A program made the translations under genes and the position numbers. From Priestia megaterium (lineage in GTDB: Bacteria; Bacillota; Bacilli; Bacillales; Bacillaceae_H), in the NCBI GenBank assembly GCA_008180335.1, contig VTEF01000005.1, positions 62,001-126,000 of the forward strand: a stretch of DNA of 64,000 nt, given 5' to 3'. The notes under the pieces are model-generated. The model did no database searches and had not been told where the DNA came from. It worked only from the letters and a program-made list of their open reading frames with translations. Of this stretch, positions 44,465-55,548 are shown piece by piece; positions within the stretch are counted from its first letter, which is position 1, and each line of letters opens with the position of its first letter.

Positions 44465-45865
44465 TTAGATACTATGATCAATGCTCGTTTTCTTATTTGA
44501 GTTAATATACGCTTGATTTTCTTCTATTTCTTTAAATTCAATTTCAGACAAACTCACTCTAAAGCCTTTTGTTACATATAGTAAGTAGATTAAGCCAACA
44601 ACAGCCCAGCCGATCCCTAACAAAAATGAATTGGTTTCTAAATTAAGCCATAGAACACCGATTGTACCTGCTCCTAAGACTGGCATAACAATATACGTGA
44701 AAAATCCTTTTATGGTCATATGCTGTTTTTGTCTAAAAGCATAATGAGCAATAACAGAAAGATTAACAAAAGTAAACGCAATTAATGCTCCAAAATTAAT
44801 AAAGGATGTTGCTGTTGCAAGGCTAAAAAAGATGGCTGTTGTAGAAACAGCACCTACAAATATAATATTTAAAGAGGGTGTTCGCAGCTTTGGATGAATA
44901 TAGCCAAAGAACTTATTTGGTAAAATATGATCTCGCCCCATTACATACAACAACCGGGAAACACTGGCGTGTGAGGACATGCCAGAAGAGATGGTTCCGG
45001 CTATTCCTCCAGCCAAAAAGATAATTTGAAAAAGAGTACCGCCGACATATGCTGCAATTTCTGGTGCAGCTGCTTCCGGGGCATTAAATACTTCAATTGT
45101 TTGGAAAACAGATTGCATAAAATAAGAAGTTGCCGTAAACATTAGCCCCCCAATTAACGCTGTCAGAAAAATAGCACGCGGAATCGTTTTTTTAGGATTG
45201 GCTGTTTCTTCGGATAACATCGCTACTGCATCAAACCCTAAATAAGAAAAACACATCAGTGTTGCCCCTGCAATTAAGAGCGACGAATCCATTCCTGTCT
45301 GAAAAAAAGGTTGAAGTGAGAAAATTTCGCCACTTCCTATTCCATTCATTAATGCTTTTATAGAGACAAGGATGAAAATAACTAAGATGGCAATTTGGAA
45401 GATCACAAGAAAGGTATTAAAATTCGCTGTAAAGTTTACGCTTCGTAAGTTCAATAACGTCACAATTAACACAAAGCTAACGACCCAAATCCATGCCGGA
45501 ACACTTGGAAATAAAGAAGAGAGGTAAATTTGAAAAATGAGCGCGTTAACCATTGGTAAAAACAAATAATCCATCAAAGCAGACCAGCCGACTAAGAAGC
45601 CTAAATGATAATTCATTGTTTTTTGCGTATAAGTATAGGCAGAACCTGCATTTGGATATACTTGAATCATTTTTTTGTAACTCACGGCAGTTAAAAGCAT
45701 CGCAATGAGTGCTAATATGTAGGCTGCAGGCACATGACCTTTCGTTATTTCGGATGCAATTCCGAATGTATCAAAAACAACCATAGGAGTCATGTATCCA
45801 ACTCCCATTAGTACAATTTGCCATAATTTCAACGACCTTTTTAATGTTGCCTTCTCTTGTTTCAT
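44465..45865 (-). CDS. APC-family amino acid / polyamine permease
   Basis: A 466-residue permease with 12 hydrophobic segments. The start KRSLKLWQIVLMGVGYMTPMVVFDTFG, YPNAGSAYTYTQKTMN and FSYLGFDAVAMLSEET are typical of the APC branch that includes the putrescine importer PuuP. A TetR-operator palindrome (45959-45975) that also precedes the putrescine catabolic operon lies about 95 bp upstream, so uptake of putrescine or a related amine is inferred. ATG 45865 follows GAGGGGAAG; earlier in-frame starts lack a site. Confidence 0.83.
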   Translation of the reverse strand: MKQEKATLKRSLKLWQIVLMGVGYMTPMVVFDTFGIASEITKGHVPAAYILALIAMLLTAVSYKKMIQVYPNAGSAYTYTQKTMNYHLGFLVGWSALMDYLFLPMVNALIFQIYLSSLFPSVPAWIWVVSFVLIVTLLNLRSVNFTANFNTFLVIFQIAILVIFILVSIKALMNGIGSGEIFSLQPFFQTGMDSSLLIAGATLMCFSYLGFDAVAMLSEETANPKKTIPRAIFLTALIGGLMFTATSYFMQSVFQTIEVFNAPEAAAPEIAAYVGGTLFQIIFLAGGIAGTISSGMSSHASVSRLLYVMGRDHILPNKFFGYIHPKLRTPSLNIIFVGAVSTTAIFFSLATATSFINFGALIAFTFVNLSVIAHYAFRQKQHMTIKGFFTYIVMPVLGAGTIGVLWLNLETNSFLLGIGWAVVGLIYLLYVTKGFRVSLSEIEFKEIEENQAYINSNKKTSIDHSI

Positions 45866-45958
45866 GTATCTTCCCCTCTCTAAAATTAAGAACATTCAGA
45901 ATTTTAATTGTATAATTTACCCATTAATTCTTCTTGCTAAAGCTGTTCCTTCAAAAAA

Positions 45959-45975
45959 TGACTGACAATCATTCA
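45959..45975. promoter_or_regulatory. TetR-family operator upstream of the APC permease
   Basis: On the minus strand TGAATGATTGTCAGTCA, directly after TAAATT, matches the pattern TGANTGA-N3-TCAKTCA found also at 50473-50489 and 51129-51145. It lies just upstream of the permease. Confidence 0.7.
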
Positions 45976-46150
45976 ATTTATATCATACATTTTATATTTT
46001 CACATATTGAATTCAACATGAAATCAACTAATTATTCCATAAGGCGATTTTGTTTTCCTGCTCTGCTTGTCTACTACATTGAATATACCAAAAATAAACA
46101 GATTGTCTGCTAGTTAGTAAGATGTTCTTACATTAATACGATCATCAGAA

Positions 46151-46193
46151 AACAAGCAGGAACCCTTTTAAAAAGGACCTGCTATTCGTTTTC
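46151..46193 (-). terminator. Probable terminator of the polyamine catabolic operon
   Basis: AGCAGG...CCTTTT and AAAAGG...CCTGCT form an interrupted stem; on the minus strand a weak UGUUUUC follows, about 90 nt after the agmatinase gene. The rest of 45976-46285 shows no other feature. Confidence 0.5.
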
Positions 46194-46285
46194 TGCAATT
46201 ACAATTTATCCCACCGCTCTTACAAACCATGAGCAGAGGATGAAGAGACCACAGCTGCTTGAAGTTTCACTGTATTGACTACATC

Positions 46286-47215
46286 TCACTTTATTTTTAA
46301 AGCGACTAAGCTGGTGAAATCATGAATCAGCGTTGCTGCTAACAGCGAGGTAATTTGAGTAGGGTCATATGGCGGCAACACTTCTACTAAATCAAAACCA
46401 ACGTAATTAAAACCGGTTAAGGAACGAACCATTTGTAATGTTTCTTTACTAGTGAATCCTCCTACTTCGAGAGTTCCTGTCCCAGGGGCACAAGAAGGAT
46501 CAACAAAATCAATATCAAATGTTAAAAAACAAGGTGTATCACCAATGATTGTTCTCATCTCTTCAAATACATTTTCAAATCCTCTATTTTGCAATTCATC
46601 CGTTGTAATGACGTTATAGCCTAACTCTCGGCTTTCCTCCACATCGCCAGGATGATTTAATGTTCCTCTGATCCCAATTTGAAATACTTTTGATGGCTGC
46701 AAAAGCCCTTCTTCATGAGCACGAATAAATGGTGAACCGTGCCAGTATTTTTCCTCATAATACGTATCCCATGTATCTGTATGAGAATCAAAATGAATCA
46801 GCGCCACCGGACCATAGACTTTCGCTGCTGCGCGCAAACTGGCTAATGTAACAGAATGATCTCCTCCTAATCCAATTGGAACAATTCCTTTTTTCATTAA
46901 CTCTCCAACTGCTTCTTCCATTAATTCATAACTTCGGTGAATATTATGAGGAATAACAGATACATCCCCAATATCAATAGCGTTCGTCTCATCAAATGGA
47001 TAGACTTTATGAATTGGATGATACGGAAATAGTGTCATCGATGCTTGGCGAATGGCTTGTGGTGCAAATCTTGCTCCCACGCGAAAGGATGCAGCTGTAT
47101 CAAACGGCATGCCCACAATGGCAACTTTGGCGTTTTCACGTTCTGCGGGCAATCTCATAAATGAGCCTGTCGTACAAAATTCAGGTTTTATGTCAGGTGA
47201 AAGTGGATATTTCAT
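46286..47215 (-). CDS. speB: Agmatinase (ureohydrolase family)
   Basis: A 309-residue arginase-family enzyme that hydrolyses agmatine to putrescine and urea. The binuclear Mn site is complete: GGDHS, HFDSHTDT and TFDIDFVDP. The family also includes guanidinobutyrase, which cannot be excluded. ATG 47215 follows GGAGG by 8 nt. It comes after putrescine aminotransferase and an aldehyde dehydrogenase on the same strand, so the set can take agmatine through putrescine towards 4-aminobutyrate. Confidence 0.88.
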   Translation of the reverse strand: MKYPLSPDIKPEFCTTGSFMRLPAERENAKVAIVGMPFDTAASFRVGARFAPQAIRQASMTLFPYHPIHKVYPFDETNAIDIGDVSVIPHNIHRSYELMEEAVGELMKKGIVPIGLGGDHSVTLASLRAAAKVYGPVALIHFDSHTDTWDTYYEEKYWHGSPFIRAHEEGLLQPSKVFQIGIRGTLNHPGDVEESRELGYNVITTDELQNRGFENVFEEMRTIIGDTPCFLTFDIDFVDPSCAPGTGTLEVGGFTSKETLQMVRSLTGFNYVGFDLVEVLPPYDPTQITSLLAATLIHDFTSLVALKIK

Positions 47216-47352
47216 ACTCAATTCCTCCATTTAATTGATTTTAGTTACATAAGAGCACACTCTTTATCTAAAATCATGGAGAGCAATACAGGAATGAGAA
47301 GTAATTTTTTCCTCATATCATTCACTCCCAACTAAAGCGTGATGATCACCGC

Positions 47353-48735
<1,383 letters not shown>

Positions 48736-48756
48736 CTAAAGCACTCCCTTGTCATT

Positions 48757-50244
48757 TTAGTTTTCAAACCAGCCGATCGGTGTTACATCTAGATTAATAT
48801 TAATTTGTTTAACCTCTTGAAATTCTTCTAACCCAAATGTACCTAGCCCTCTTCCAATTCCGCTTTGTTTATATCCACCCCACGGTGCTTCATTAAACGT
48901 AAAATGATACGTATTCACCCATGTAATGCCTGCGCGAATTTTTTTAATTACACGTAATGCTTTTGCTCCATCATTTGTAAATACGCTCCCTGCAAGCCCG
49001 TATGCAGTATCATTTGCTAGTTTGATAGCTTCTTTCTCACCTTTAAATTTTTGAACGGTTACAACCGGGCCAAATATTTCTTCTTGTACGATTCTCATGT
49101 CAGGCTTAACATCAGCAAACACTGTTGGTTCGACAAAGAATCCCTTTTTAAGTGAATCTTCTGTTAATTTCTTCCCTCCGCAAACCAGCTTTGCTCCTTC
49201 TTGCTTGCCAACCTCAATGTATGTTAAAACTTTTTCCATATGTTCTTGACTCACAAGTGGTCCCATTTCAGATTCAGGATTATTTCCTGGCCCTACTTTA
49301 ATTTTTTGAGCACGTTCAACAAACTTTTCGATGAACTTCTCATAAATCTCTTCTTCTACTAAAATACGAGAGCCCGCTGCACAAATTTGGCCTGTGCCCG
49401 CATAAATACCAAACAATGCATAATCAACTGCTGTATCAAAATCAGCGTCTGCAAAAATGACGTTTGGGGATTTACCGCCTAGTTCTAACGATACATTTGT
49501 CACATTTTCAGCTGCAGCTCGCATAATACGTTTTCCCGTAACAGTTCCTCCCGTAAACGAAATTTTATCTACTTGCTTATGACGTACAAGAGCCTCTCCC
49601 ACAACATCTCCTTTGCCCATCACAAGGTTGACCACACCTTTTGGCAGACTTACTTCTTCTAAAATCTCAAATAATTTTGTCGGAGTCACAGGGGTCACTT
49701 CAGATGGTTTAAATACGATTGTGTTACCAGCTGCTAATGCAGGTGCCATTTTCCATACACTCATTAGTAGTGGATAATTCCAAGGTACAATAAGACCACA
49801 CACACCTATCGGCTCTCTGACGACCATTGCTTGCATTGGTGCAGCTACATTATAAGTTTGGCCATCTGGCTTTGTAATAAGGCCTGCATAATACCTGAAA
49901 CAAGCAGCTGCATCCTCGACATCTGCTTCCGCTTCACGATACGTTTTACCATTATCGAGCGTCTCAAGTTTTGCAATTTCTTCTTTGGATTCTTCAAGCT
50001 TATCAGCAATTTTAAATAAATAAGTAGCGCGTTCAGCAGCAGAAAGCTCAGACCAAACACCGCTTTCAAACGCTTGGCGAGCTGCGGCTACTGCTTTTTC
50101 AACATGACGCTCGTTTCCTTCAGCTGCGTATCCTATGATTTCTCCCGTAGCAGGATTAATCGTTGGTCTTTTTTCACTGGTTTCCTTCCACTCGCCATCA
50201 ATATACATTTTCAAATTCATGACTTTAACAGCTGTGTGCTCCAC
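48757..50244 (-). CDS. Aldehyde dehydrogenase, probable 4-aminobutyraldehyde dehydrogenase
   Basis: A 495-residue NAD-dependent aldehyde dehydrogenase. VSLELGGKSPNVIF carries the general-base glutamate, GQICAAGSR the catalytic cysteine and FGPVVTVQKF the C-terminal signature. It resembles betaine- and aminoaldehyde dehydrogenases (GbsA/PatD/PuuC); the PatA neighbour favours 4-aminobutanal as substrate. The start is GTG 50244, with GGAGG 8-10 nt upstream; this gives the usual family length, whereas the open frame extends much further without support. It is the first gene of the operon. Confidence 0.87.
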   Translation of the reverse strand: MEHTAVKVMNLKMYIDGEWKETSEKRPTINPATGEIIGYAAEGNERHVEKAVAAARQAFESGVWSELSAAERATYLFKIADKLEESKEEIAKLETLDNGKTYREAEADVEDAAACFRYYAGLITKPDGQTYNVAAPMQAMVVREPIGVCGLIVPWNYPLLMSVWKMAPALAAGNTIVFKPSEVTPVTPTKLFEILEEVSLPKGVVNLVMGKGDVVGEALVRHKQVDKISFTGGTVTGKRIMRAAAENVTNVSLELGGKSPNVIFADADFDTAVDYALFGIYAGTGQICAAGSRILVEEEIYEKFIEKFVERAQKIKVGPGNNPESEMGPLVSQEHMEKVLTYIEVGKQEGAKLVCGGKKLTEDSLKKGFFVEPTVFADVKPDMRIVQEEIFGPVVTVQKFKGEKEAIKLANDTAYGLAGSVFTNDGAKALRVIKKIRAGITWVNTYHFTFNEAPWGGYKQSGIGRGLGTFGLEEFQEVKQININLDVTPIGWFEN

Positions 50245-50472
50245 TTTATCTACCTCCTGTTTTATCACTCTCTTAACGGGAAGTAAGCGCCTCATTTCAA
50301 CATTCTGAGGAAACAAAGAAGAGAGGCGGAAATACCTGCCCGTGAAGGTCCAAGTAATTGAGCTAATCATTATTTAAGGCTTCTCCCTCACTGATGGAAA
50401 TTTTATCCTTATCTGAAACAGCACTCCATCACATTTCAAAAATAAGTTTAGGAAATTTAAAGAATAAAAAAT

Positions 50473-50489
50473 TGAATGAATGTCAGTCA
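50473..50489. promoter_or_regulatory. TetR-family operator upstream of the polyamine catabolic operon
   Basis: On the plus strand TGAATGAATGTCAGTCA; on the minus strand it directly follows TAAAAT, the same placement as in front of the TetR gene. It lies about 230 bp before the aldehyde dehydrogenase start. Confidence 0.72.
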
Positions 50490-50500
50490 TTTTATGGCGA

Positions 50501-50527
50501 AGTAATATTAGAAATTCTAATATTACT
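50501..50527. promoter_or_regulatory. Perfect AT-rich palindrome between the TetR gene and the operon promoter
   Basis: AGTAATATTAG and CTAATATTACT are exact inverted repeats around a 5-bp centre, at the very 3' end of the TetR gene. It lacks a U-tract, so it may be a weak terminator or a further protein-binding site. Confidence 0.45.
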
Positions 50528-51108
50528 TAAGCTACTAATGATCTCTTTAAAAATTGAAACAGTTCTTCTTTCGATTGTTCTAATGTTACATCTTGATCAC
50601 GTCCGATGTGGAAGCGCTCTGCTGCATTTTCAATAAGATTAATCATCATCTTAGCCGTCCATTTAACATTTAATTGCTCAATGATTTCTTTTCTCTGAAT
50701 TGCTTGTTCAAGCACTCGTTCAAACCATTGATAATATGGTAAATAAATAGCTTCCCATGTTTCCATCGAATAATCAAAAGCAAGGCCTGCATAGCAAAGA
50801 ACAAGAACATCCTTATAATCATTTGTTGTTGAATACGTCTCGTCAATCATAACAGCTAATGTACTCCAAAAATCCTTTGTTCCTGCAGTACGCTCTTTAA
50901 TTTTGTCTAACGATAATGTTAGTAAATTTTCCGCTATTGCCGGAACTAGTGCATTTTTAGAGCGAAAGTACAAATAAAATGTACCTTGAGCTACTCCCGC
51001 TTTTTTTACAATGTCTGAAATGGATGTTTTATCAAGCCCTTTCTCTGAAATTACTTCAATAGCAGCTTGTAAAATTTTATCGTATTTCTCACTTGTACCG
51101 CTAACCAA
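50527..51108 (-). CDS. TetR-family regulator, probable repressor of polyamine use
   Basis: A 193-residue TetR-family protein. The N-terminal helix-turn-helix (EKYDKILQAAIEVISEKG, then TSISDIVKKAGVAQGTFYLYFRSK) is followed by an all-helical ligand-binding domain. The start is TTG 51108 with GGAGGT about 7 nt upstream. A 17-bp palindrome sits on its own promoter and recurs before the adjacent catabolic operon and the APC permease, so I infer autoregulation and control of both; the ligand would be putrescine, agmatine or an aldehyde product. Confidence 0.85.
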   Translation of the reverse strand: MVSGTSEKYDKILQAAIEVISEKGLDKTSISDIVKKAGVAQGTFYLYFRSKNALVPAIAENLLTLSLDKIKERTAGTKDFWSTLAVMIDETYSTTNDYKDVLVLCYAGLAFDYSMETWEAIYLPYYQWFERVLEQAIQRKEIIEQLNVKWTAKMMINLIENAAERFHIGRDQDVTLEQSKEELFQFLKRSLVA

Positions 51109-51128
51109 TGTTTTACCTCCAAATAAAA

Positions 51129-51145
51129 TGAATGACTTTCATTCA
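51129..51145. promoter_or_regulatory. TetR-family operator upstream of the TetR gene (autoregulation)
   Basis: TGAATGA-CTT-TCATTCA is a perfect palindrome apart from its 3-bp centre, placed immediately downstream of the -10 of the TetR gene. Confidence 0.75.
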
Positions 51146-51375
51146 TTTTACAACATAAAGATTATTCAAATCAAGTTATTCTTTCAGATAATTCCAAAAT
51201 GTAATTCGAACACTTATAAACTCTTTTTCAAATAGCAATTGTCTTGAAAGATGACAGCATCTCTCATATGTTTTTTCACTATTCACAATTTGAATAACTA
51301 CTCACTTCATGTTAAACAGCGCCTTCTTATTAATGAATAAAACGAAGCTTCAATCATAGGAAATCTACTTAGAAT

Positions 51376-51411
51376 AAACGGCTAATACATAGAATATATT
51401 AGCCGTTTGTT
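51376..51411 (-). terminator. Hairpin downstream of the methyltransferase gene
   Basis: AAACGGCTAATA and TATTAGCCGTTT form a perfect 12-bp stem; the U-tract on the minus strand is weak (AUUCU). Confidence 0.6.
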
Positions 51412-51521
51412 GAAATTTATAAGCCTGTAACATAAGCTTGAGTAACTGGATGAAAAGCATTCTTTCTAATCAAACCTTTTCTTAACTCTACTCTCTTCGT
51501 ATTTTCTCTGAAACAATGAAA

Positions 51522-52289
51522 TCATTTCCTTCCCACCATAAGCATCGCTTCACCTTGAAATGATTTTACATTGCCATCTTCAGATTTAATAGAGAAAAAG
51601 TTTTGAAGTTGTTGAGGCATAGATGTCATATAGACATTTAGTTCAGCTTTGTCTCGTTCTGATACGTTCATCATCTTACACCAATCATCAAATAAAAATA
51701 TTTTTGGAAATGTAGTCACCATCTCTACACGAAATCCATTCTTCTCAAGCATCGCTAACCATTCTGTTTTTTTGTATGCTCTGTAGTGACTAGGGTCTCT
51801 CTTTTTTTCAATGAAATTATAAAACTGATCATATTCATCAATTTCAGGTGAGACATTATCGATTAGTAAAAACACACCATCTTGTTTTAAGACTCGAAAC
51901 GTTTCACGCACAAACTTAGTCACATTCGGGAAGTGATGAGGAGCAATCCTGCAAGTGACTGTACTAAATGTTTCTTCTTGAAAAGGAAGATTCTCTGCAT
52001 CCCCTCTTACAAAAGAAACGTTTGAGTGTCCATTATCTTTAATAAGCTGCTCTGCACGCTCTAACATGCCAGGTGTTAAATCTAATGCTACCGCTTTATT
52101 AAAAAGCGGAGCCAGCTTATTCACTACATGTCCTCCGCCAGTTGCGATGTCTAATAAACTTTTACCATGATTTTCTGACGCAATTTCAAATAAAACATTT
52201 AGATCTTTTCCTCTTGCATGCCCAATACTCTTCACATAGTTTGCTGCATTTTTTCCAAATTGGCTAACTACTAGATCTTTTTCTCTCAT
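51522..52289 (-). CDS. Class I SAM-dependent methyltransferase
   Basis: A 255-residue UbiE/MenG-like methyltransferase. Motif I is LLDIATGGGHVVNKLAP, followed by VALDLTPGMLERA (motif post-I), RGDAENLPF (motif II) and a FRVLKQDGVFLLIDN segment (motif III). The substrate is unknown and no pathway partner is adjacent. I prefer ATG 52289 with GGAGAG upstream; an ATG five codons earlier is possible. It is transcribed 60 nt after the AbrB-type gene on the same strand. Confidence 0.85.
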   Translation of the reverse strand: MREKDLVVSQFGKNAANYVKSIGHARGKDLNVLFEIASENHGKSLLDIATGGGHVVNKLAPLFNKAVALDLTPGMLERAEQLIKDNGHSNVSFVRGDAENLPFQEETFSTVTCRIAPHHFPNVTKFVRETFRVLKQDGVFLLIDNVSPEIDEYDQFYNFIEKKRDPSHYRAYKKTEWLAMLEKNGFRVEMVTTFPKIFLFDDWCKMMNVSERDKAELNVYMTSMPQQLQNFFSIKSEDGNVKSFQGEAMLMVGRK

Positions 52290-52349
52290 ACTCGCACTCT
52301 CCATTCTTTTTTAGAATTTGAGTTCAAAAAGAGGATACACATCCATTGA

Positions 52350-53477
52350 CTATGATACATGGGAATGCATTTTACGTTCCCCCCATTGATTCAACAATCG
52401 AAATATCGGTGGTAAAACAAGCGAGACGACAAGGACTCGAAATACTTGCACTACTACAACAAACGGCGCATCTGCATGTAATACAACTGATGTTGTCGTC
52501 ATTTCAGCAATGCCGCCTGGGGCGAATGCCAATGCTGCTGTTATAAATGGAATACCCGTTATTTTAGAAACAATGTATGCACAAACAAACATTGATAGAA
52601 TAAGACCAATAGTACTAAAAAAAGCGACGAGAACGGTTCTCTGTAAACCAACAAACATTCTTTTATGAAACCGAGATCCAATGCTTGCAGCAATAAAAAT
52701 TTGTGAAAGAGTAATAACAATATGGGGCCACCATGCCACTATATAATGACCTGTATAAGCAGAAGCAATCATTTGGACAATCGCAACTGTGACCATGCTT
52801 CCTACTAACCATGGCGCCGGAAATCGCAAGTATTTTCCAACGTAGTAGCCTCCAATCGCGGCAATCGCAAGGATAACCGTCCAAAGCACACTTAACATCT
52901 CAAATTCACCAGCGGGTGGTTGAGTAGATAATTCTTGAGGCGCAGTCGATCTTATTTCCAAATAAGAAACAAAAAGTGGCACAGTCAGCACAACAAGAAA
53001 GACTCGCATGGCTTGAATAATACTAACAACTGCTGTATTGGCGCCTACTTCTTCTGCGATTCCTGGCATCGCACTCATTCCACCTGGAGCTGTTCCAAAA
53101 AAGCTGGTTAATAAATCTGTTTGCCCCCACTTCCAAAGCACAAATCCTGAAATAAGCGAAAATCCTACGGAAACAAGAAGAATAATAAGAATAGTAGACC
53201 AATGTTCTGTGAATGTCACTAACACAGATTGATTAATCTTTTGCCCTAATTCAATTCCTAAAATAGCTTGACCAATGTATAACCAGTATTTTGGAATTCC
53301 TTTTCTTTCAGTAGCTAAATTTAAAAAAACAGGCCGGCTAAACGCTAGAATCGTAGCCATTACTAACGTCCCAACCATCCATCCGATAGACATGCCTGAA
53401 AGTGAAAGTATGATTCCTCCTATACTGCTGATTAAAATAAAGAGAATTGACTGAAAAAAGACTGAGTTTCCTTTCAT
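52350..53477 (-). CDS. AbrB-type membrane protein (PF05145 family)
   Basis: A 375-residue membrane protein made of two homologous halves of about five spans each. The repeated signatures FFGTAPGGMSAMPGIAEEVGA (first half) and LAFAPGGIAEMTTTSVVLHAD (second half) identify the family often called AbrB/ammonia monooxygenase-like; despite the name it is not the AbrB transition-state regulator. Substrate transport is suspected but unknown. It lies divergent from a LysR-type gene, which may control it. Confidence 0.83.
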   Translation of the reverse strand: MKGNSVFFQSILFILISSIGGIILSLSGMSIGWMVGTLVMATILAFSRPVFLNLATERKGIPKYWLYIGQAILGIELGQKINQSVLVTFTEHWSTILIILLVSVGFSLISGFVLWKWGQTDLLTSFFGTAPGGMSAMPGIAEEVGANTAVVSIIQAMRVFLVVLTVPLFVSYLEIRSTAPQELSTQPPAGEFEMLSVLWTVILAIAAIGGYYVGKYLRFPAPWLVGSMVTVAIVQMIASAYTGHYIVAWWPHIVITLSQIFIAASIGSRFHKRMFVGLQRTVLVAFFSTIGLILSMFVCAYIVSKITGIPFITAALAFAPGGIAEMTTTSVVLHADAPFVVVVQVFRVLVVSLVLPPIFRLLNQWGERKMHSHVS

Positions 53478-53615
53478 GATATATCCTTCTTTCTTTGAAA
53501 CAATTCGAACAAAAAGGCTCTTCCCTTCAACTATAGTCCAACTTTAGATATAATTAAAATATCGAATTTTTATTAACAATCATAACTAAAATAAATGGCT
53601 CATACGGAGGTTTAA

Positions 53616-54488
53616 ATGGACGCTCGAGACTGGCTTATTTTACAACTTCTTTATAAGGAAAAAAACATTACAAAAGCTGCAAAATCCCTTTATATTTCAC
53701 AACCTGCTTTAACCAACCGCCTGCAGCAAATGGAAAAAGAGTTTGGGGTACAAATTGTCAATCGTGGAAGGCGCGGTATTCAATTTACTCCTCAAGGTGA
53801 ATACTTGGCTAAATGTGCAGATTCTATGTTACTTAACCTGCAACAAATAAAAGAACATGTATTAAATATGGAACATACGCTGACAGGAACATTACGATTA
53901 GGTGTATCTAATTTTTTTACAGATTATAAACTTCCGGGTCTATTAAAGTTATTTAAAGATCAGTATCCAGATGTTGAGTTTAAAGTAGCAACCGGATGGA
54001 GTAGCGATGTAGCTCATTCGCTATATAACCAAGATGTTCATATTGCGTTTGTGAAAGGTGATTATAATTGGCATGACCAAAAGCGTTTATTATTTGAAGA
54101 AACTATCTGCATCGCATCTAAGCAGCCAATTGATGTTCATAATCTTCCCAATTTGCCGCGCATTGATTATCACCAAGACCATTTTTTAAAAACAGCTGTA
54201 GATAACTGGTGGGCAGAAAACTTTACACAGCCTCCATTAGTTAGTATCCAAGTAGATAAGGCGGATACATGTAAAAAGATGGTTGAGAACGGCTTAGGAT
54301 ATGCAATGTTACCCCATATGCTTTTAGATGATAGTGAAGACATTCACCTCATTGAAATGAAAACAAAAGATGGAATACCATTGCTGCGCAAGACGTGGAT
54401 GTATTTTCATGAAGAATCTCTAAAAATAAATATCGTGAAAGCATTCATAGAATTTGTTGAAGACATTGACTTGCGCCGCATTCATTAA
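53616..54488 (+). CDS. LysR-family transcriptional regulator
   Basis: A 290-residue LysR-type regulator. The N-terminal helix-turn-helix spans about residues 5-60 (KNITKAAKSLYISQPALTNRLQQMEKEFG), followed by a substrate-binding co-inducer domain with GTLRLGVSNFF and CKKMVENGLGYAMLP. It is divergent from the AbrB-type transporter gene with a 138-bp gap in between, the usual layout for LysR control of a neighbour. CGGAGG precedes the ATG. Confidence 0.9.
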   Translation: MDARDWLILQLLYKEKNITKAAKSLYISQPALTNRLQQMEKEFGVQIVNRGRRGIQFTPQGEYLAKCADSMLLNLQQIKEHVLNMEHTLTGTLRLGVSNFFTDYKLPGLLKLFKDQYPDVEFKVATGWSSDVAHSLYNQDVHIAFVKGDYNWHDQKRLLFEETICIASKQPIDVHNLPNLPRIDYHQDHFLKTAVDNWWAENFTQPPLVSIQVDKADTCKKMVENGLGYAMLPHMLLDDSEDIHLIEMKTKDGIPLLRKTWMYFHEESLKINIVKAFIEFVEDIDLRRIH

Positions 54489-54492
54489 ATAA

Positions 54493-54530
54493 GAACAGCC
54501 GATGATTGTAAGGACAATCGGCTGTTCGTT
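54493..54530. terminator. Hairpin between the LysR and TctC-like genes
   Basis: GAACAGCCGAT...ATTGT and ACAATCGGCTGTTC form a long stem between convergent genes; on the minus strand UUAUUU follows. Confidence 0.65.
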
Positions 54531-54535
54531 GCTTG

Positions 54536-55504
54536 CTACTTAGAACCGTTCATTAATTGCTCGTACATCTTGCTTTGCTGTTCTAAAAAAACTTTAGCAG
54601 CACTGCTGTTTTTATAAAATGGATAAAAATCATTTTCTTTTAGAAGCTCTTTCCATGATTTTGTATGCACCATCTGATAAATCGAGCTGTTCCAATAATC
54701 AACTTCTTCTTTTGTCATATCAGGCGGTCCCATTAATCCTCTCCAATGACTAAACGTCAAATTAATCCCCTGCTCTTTCCATGTAGGAATTTCTTCAAGC
54801 CCTTCTAAACGTTTTGGCGATGAAACACCTAAGATGCGGATCTTCCCTTTTAAGTACTGTTCTTTCGCTTCCGATACAGACATAGGCGCTACGTCAATCT
54901 CGTTTTCAATGAGTGCCTGAATCACTTCATGGCTACTTCCATAAACGAAAAACTCAAGCTTAGCAGGATTCAAGCCAGCTGCTTTACTTGCTTGGACAAA
55001 CGACAAATGGTCGTCATTTCCCAGTCTGGGCGAAAGGCCGATTTTAAATGAATGGTCATTGGTTTTTAGCACTGTCATCAGTTGTTTTATATTTTGAATA
55101 GCCGATTGCTGAGGGACGACAATTACTTGCCATTCTGTTGCCAAAATGGCAAGTGGAGTAAAATCTTCATACGTTAATTGACTTCTTCCTAACAAATGGT
55201 TTGTGATTAACAGGCTTGAATTTCCTGCGATTACTCCATGTTCATTTCGCTGCCGGATATACTTCCAGCCCGCTTCTCCCTGTCCCTCTGTTTTATTTAC
55301 TACTTTAATGGGTGCTTTAATAATTGTTTCTTCTTGCAGTACCTGCTGCACAGCTCTTGCTGTCACATCAGCTCCTCCTCCAACTGCACCTGGAGCTACA
55401 AGTTCAACTTGTGCAGGTTCGATATCTTTATCGTCACCTTTTTCACTAAAAGAACAGCTTGTCATCAAAATGGTTACGCATACAAACAGTAACATTCTTT
55501 TCAT
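54536..55504 (-). CDS. TctC-family substrate-binding lipoprotein (YflP-like)
   Basis: A 322-residue lipoprotein (lipobox MTSC, Cys17) of the tripartite tricarboxylate transporter receptor (Bug/TctC) family. VELVAPGAVGGGADVTARAVQ is the family carboxylate-binding loop, and VVNKTEGQGEAGW and the SHWRGLMGPP segment follow. No TctA or TctB membrane genes are near. In Bacillus subtilis an equivalent gene (yflP) adjoins citST-citM, as here, so a role as an external citrate co-sensor is inferred. It follows citT on the same strand. Confidence 0.85.
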   Translation of the reverse strand: MKRMLLFVCVTILMTSCSFSEKGDDKDIEPAQVELVAPGAVGGGADVTARAVQQVLQEETIIKAPIKVVNKTEGQGEAGWKYIRQRNEHGVIAGNSSLLITNHLLGRSQLTYEDFTPLAILATEWQVIVVPQQSAIQNIKQLMTVLKTNDHSFKIGLSPRLGNDDHLSFVQASKAAGLNPAKLEFFVYGSSHEVIQALIENEIDVAPMSVSEAKEQYLKGKIRILGVSSPKRLEGLEEIPTWKEQGINLTFSHWRGLMGPPDMTKEEVDYWNSSIYQMVHTKSWKELLKENDFYPFYKNSSAAKVFLEQQSKMYEQLMNGSK

Positions 55505-55548
55505 CCTATCATCCTTACTTTCTCTATTAACAAGAAGCGTTCTTTGTT

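Larger units (their letters stand above)
51109..51521. other. Intergenic region upstream of the TetR gene
   Basis: It contains the TetR promoter (minus strand TTGATT, 18 bp, TAAAAT ending at 51145), the operator at 51129-51145 and a hairpin at 51376-51408 that probably ends the methyltransferase transcript. I see no gene. Confidence 0.55.

Noticed and set aside
52350-53477. Calling this gene the AbrB transition-state regulator
   Set aside because: The product is a membrane protein with ten or so spans and no AbrB DNA-binding domain; only the family name is shared.
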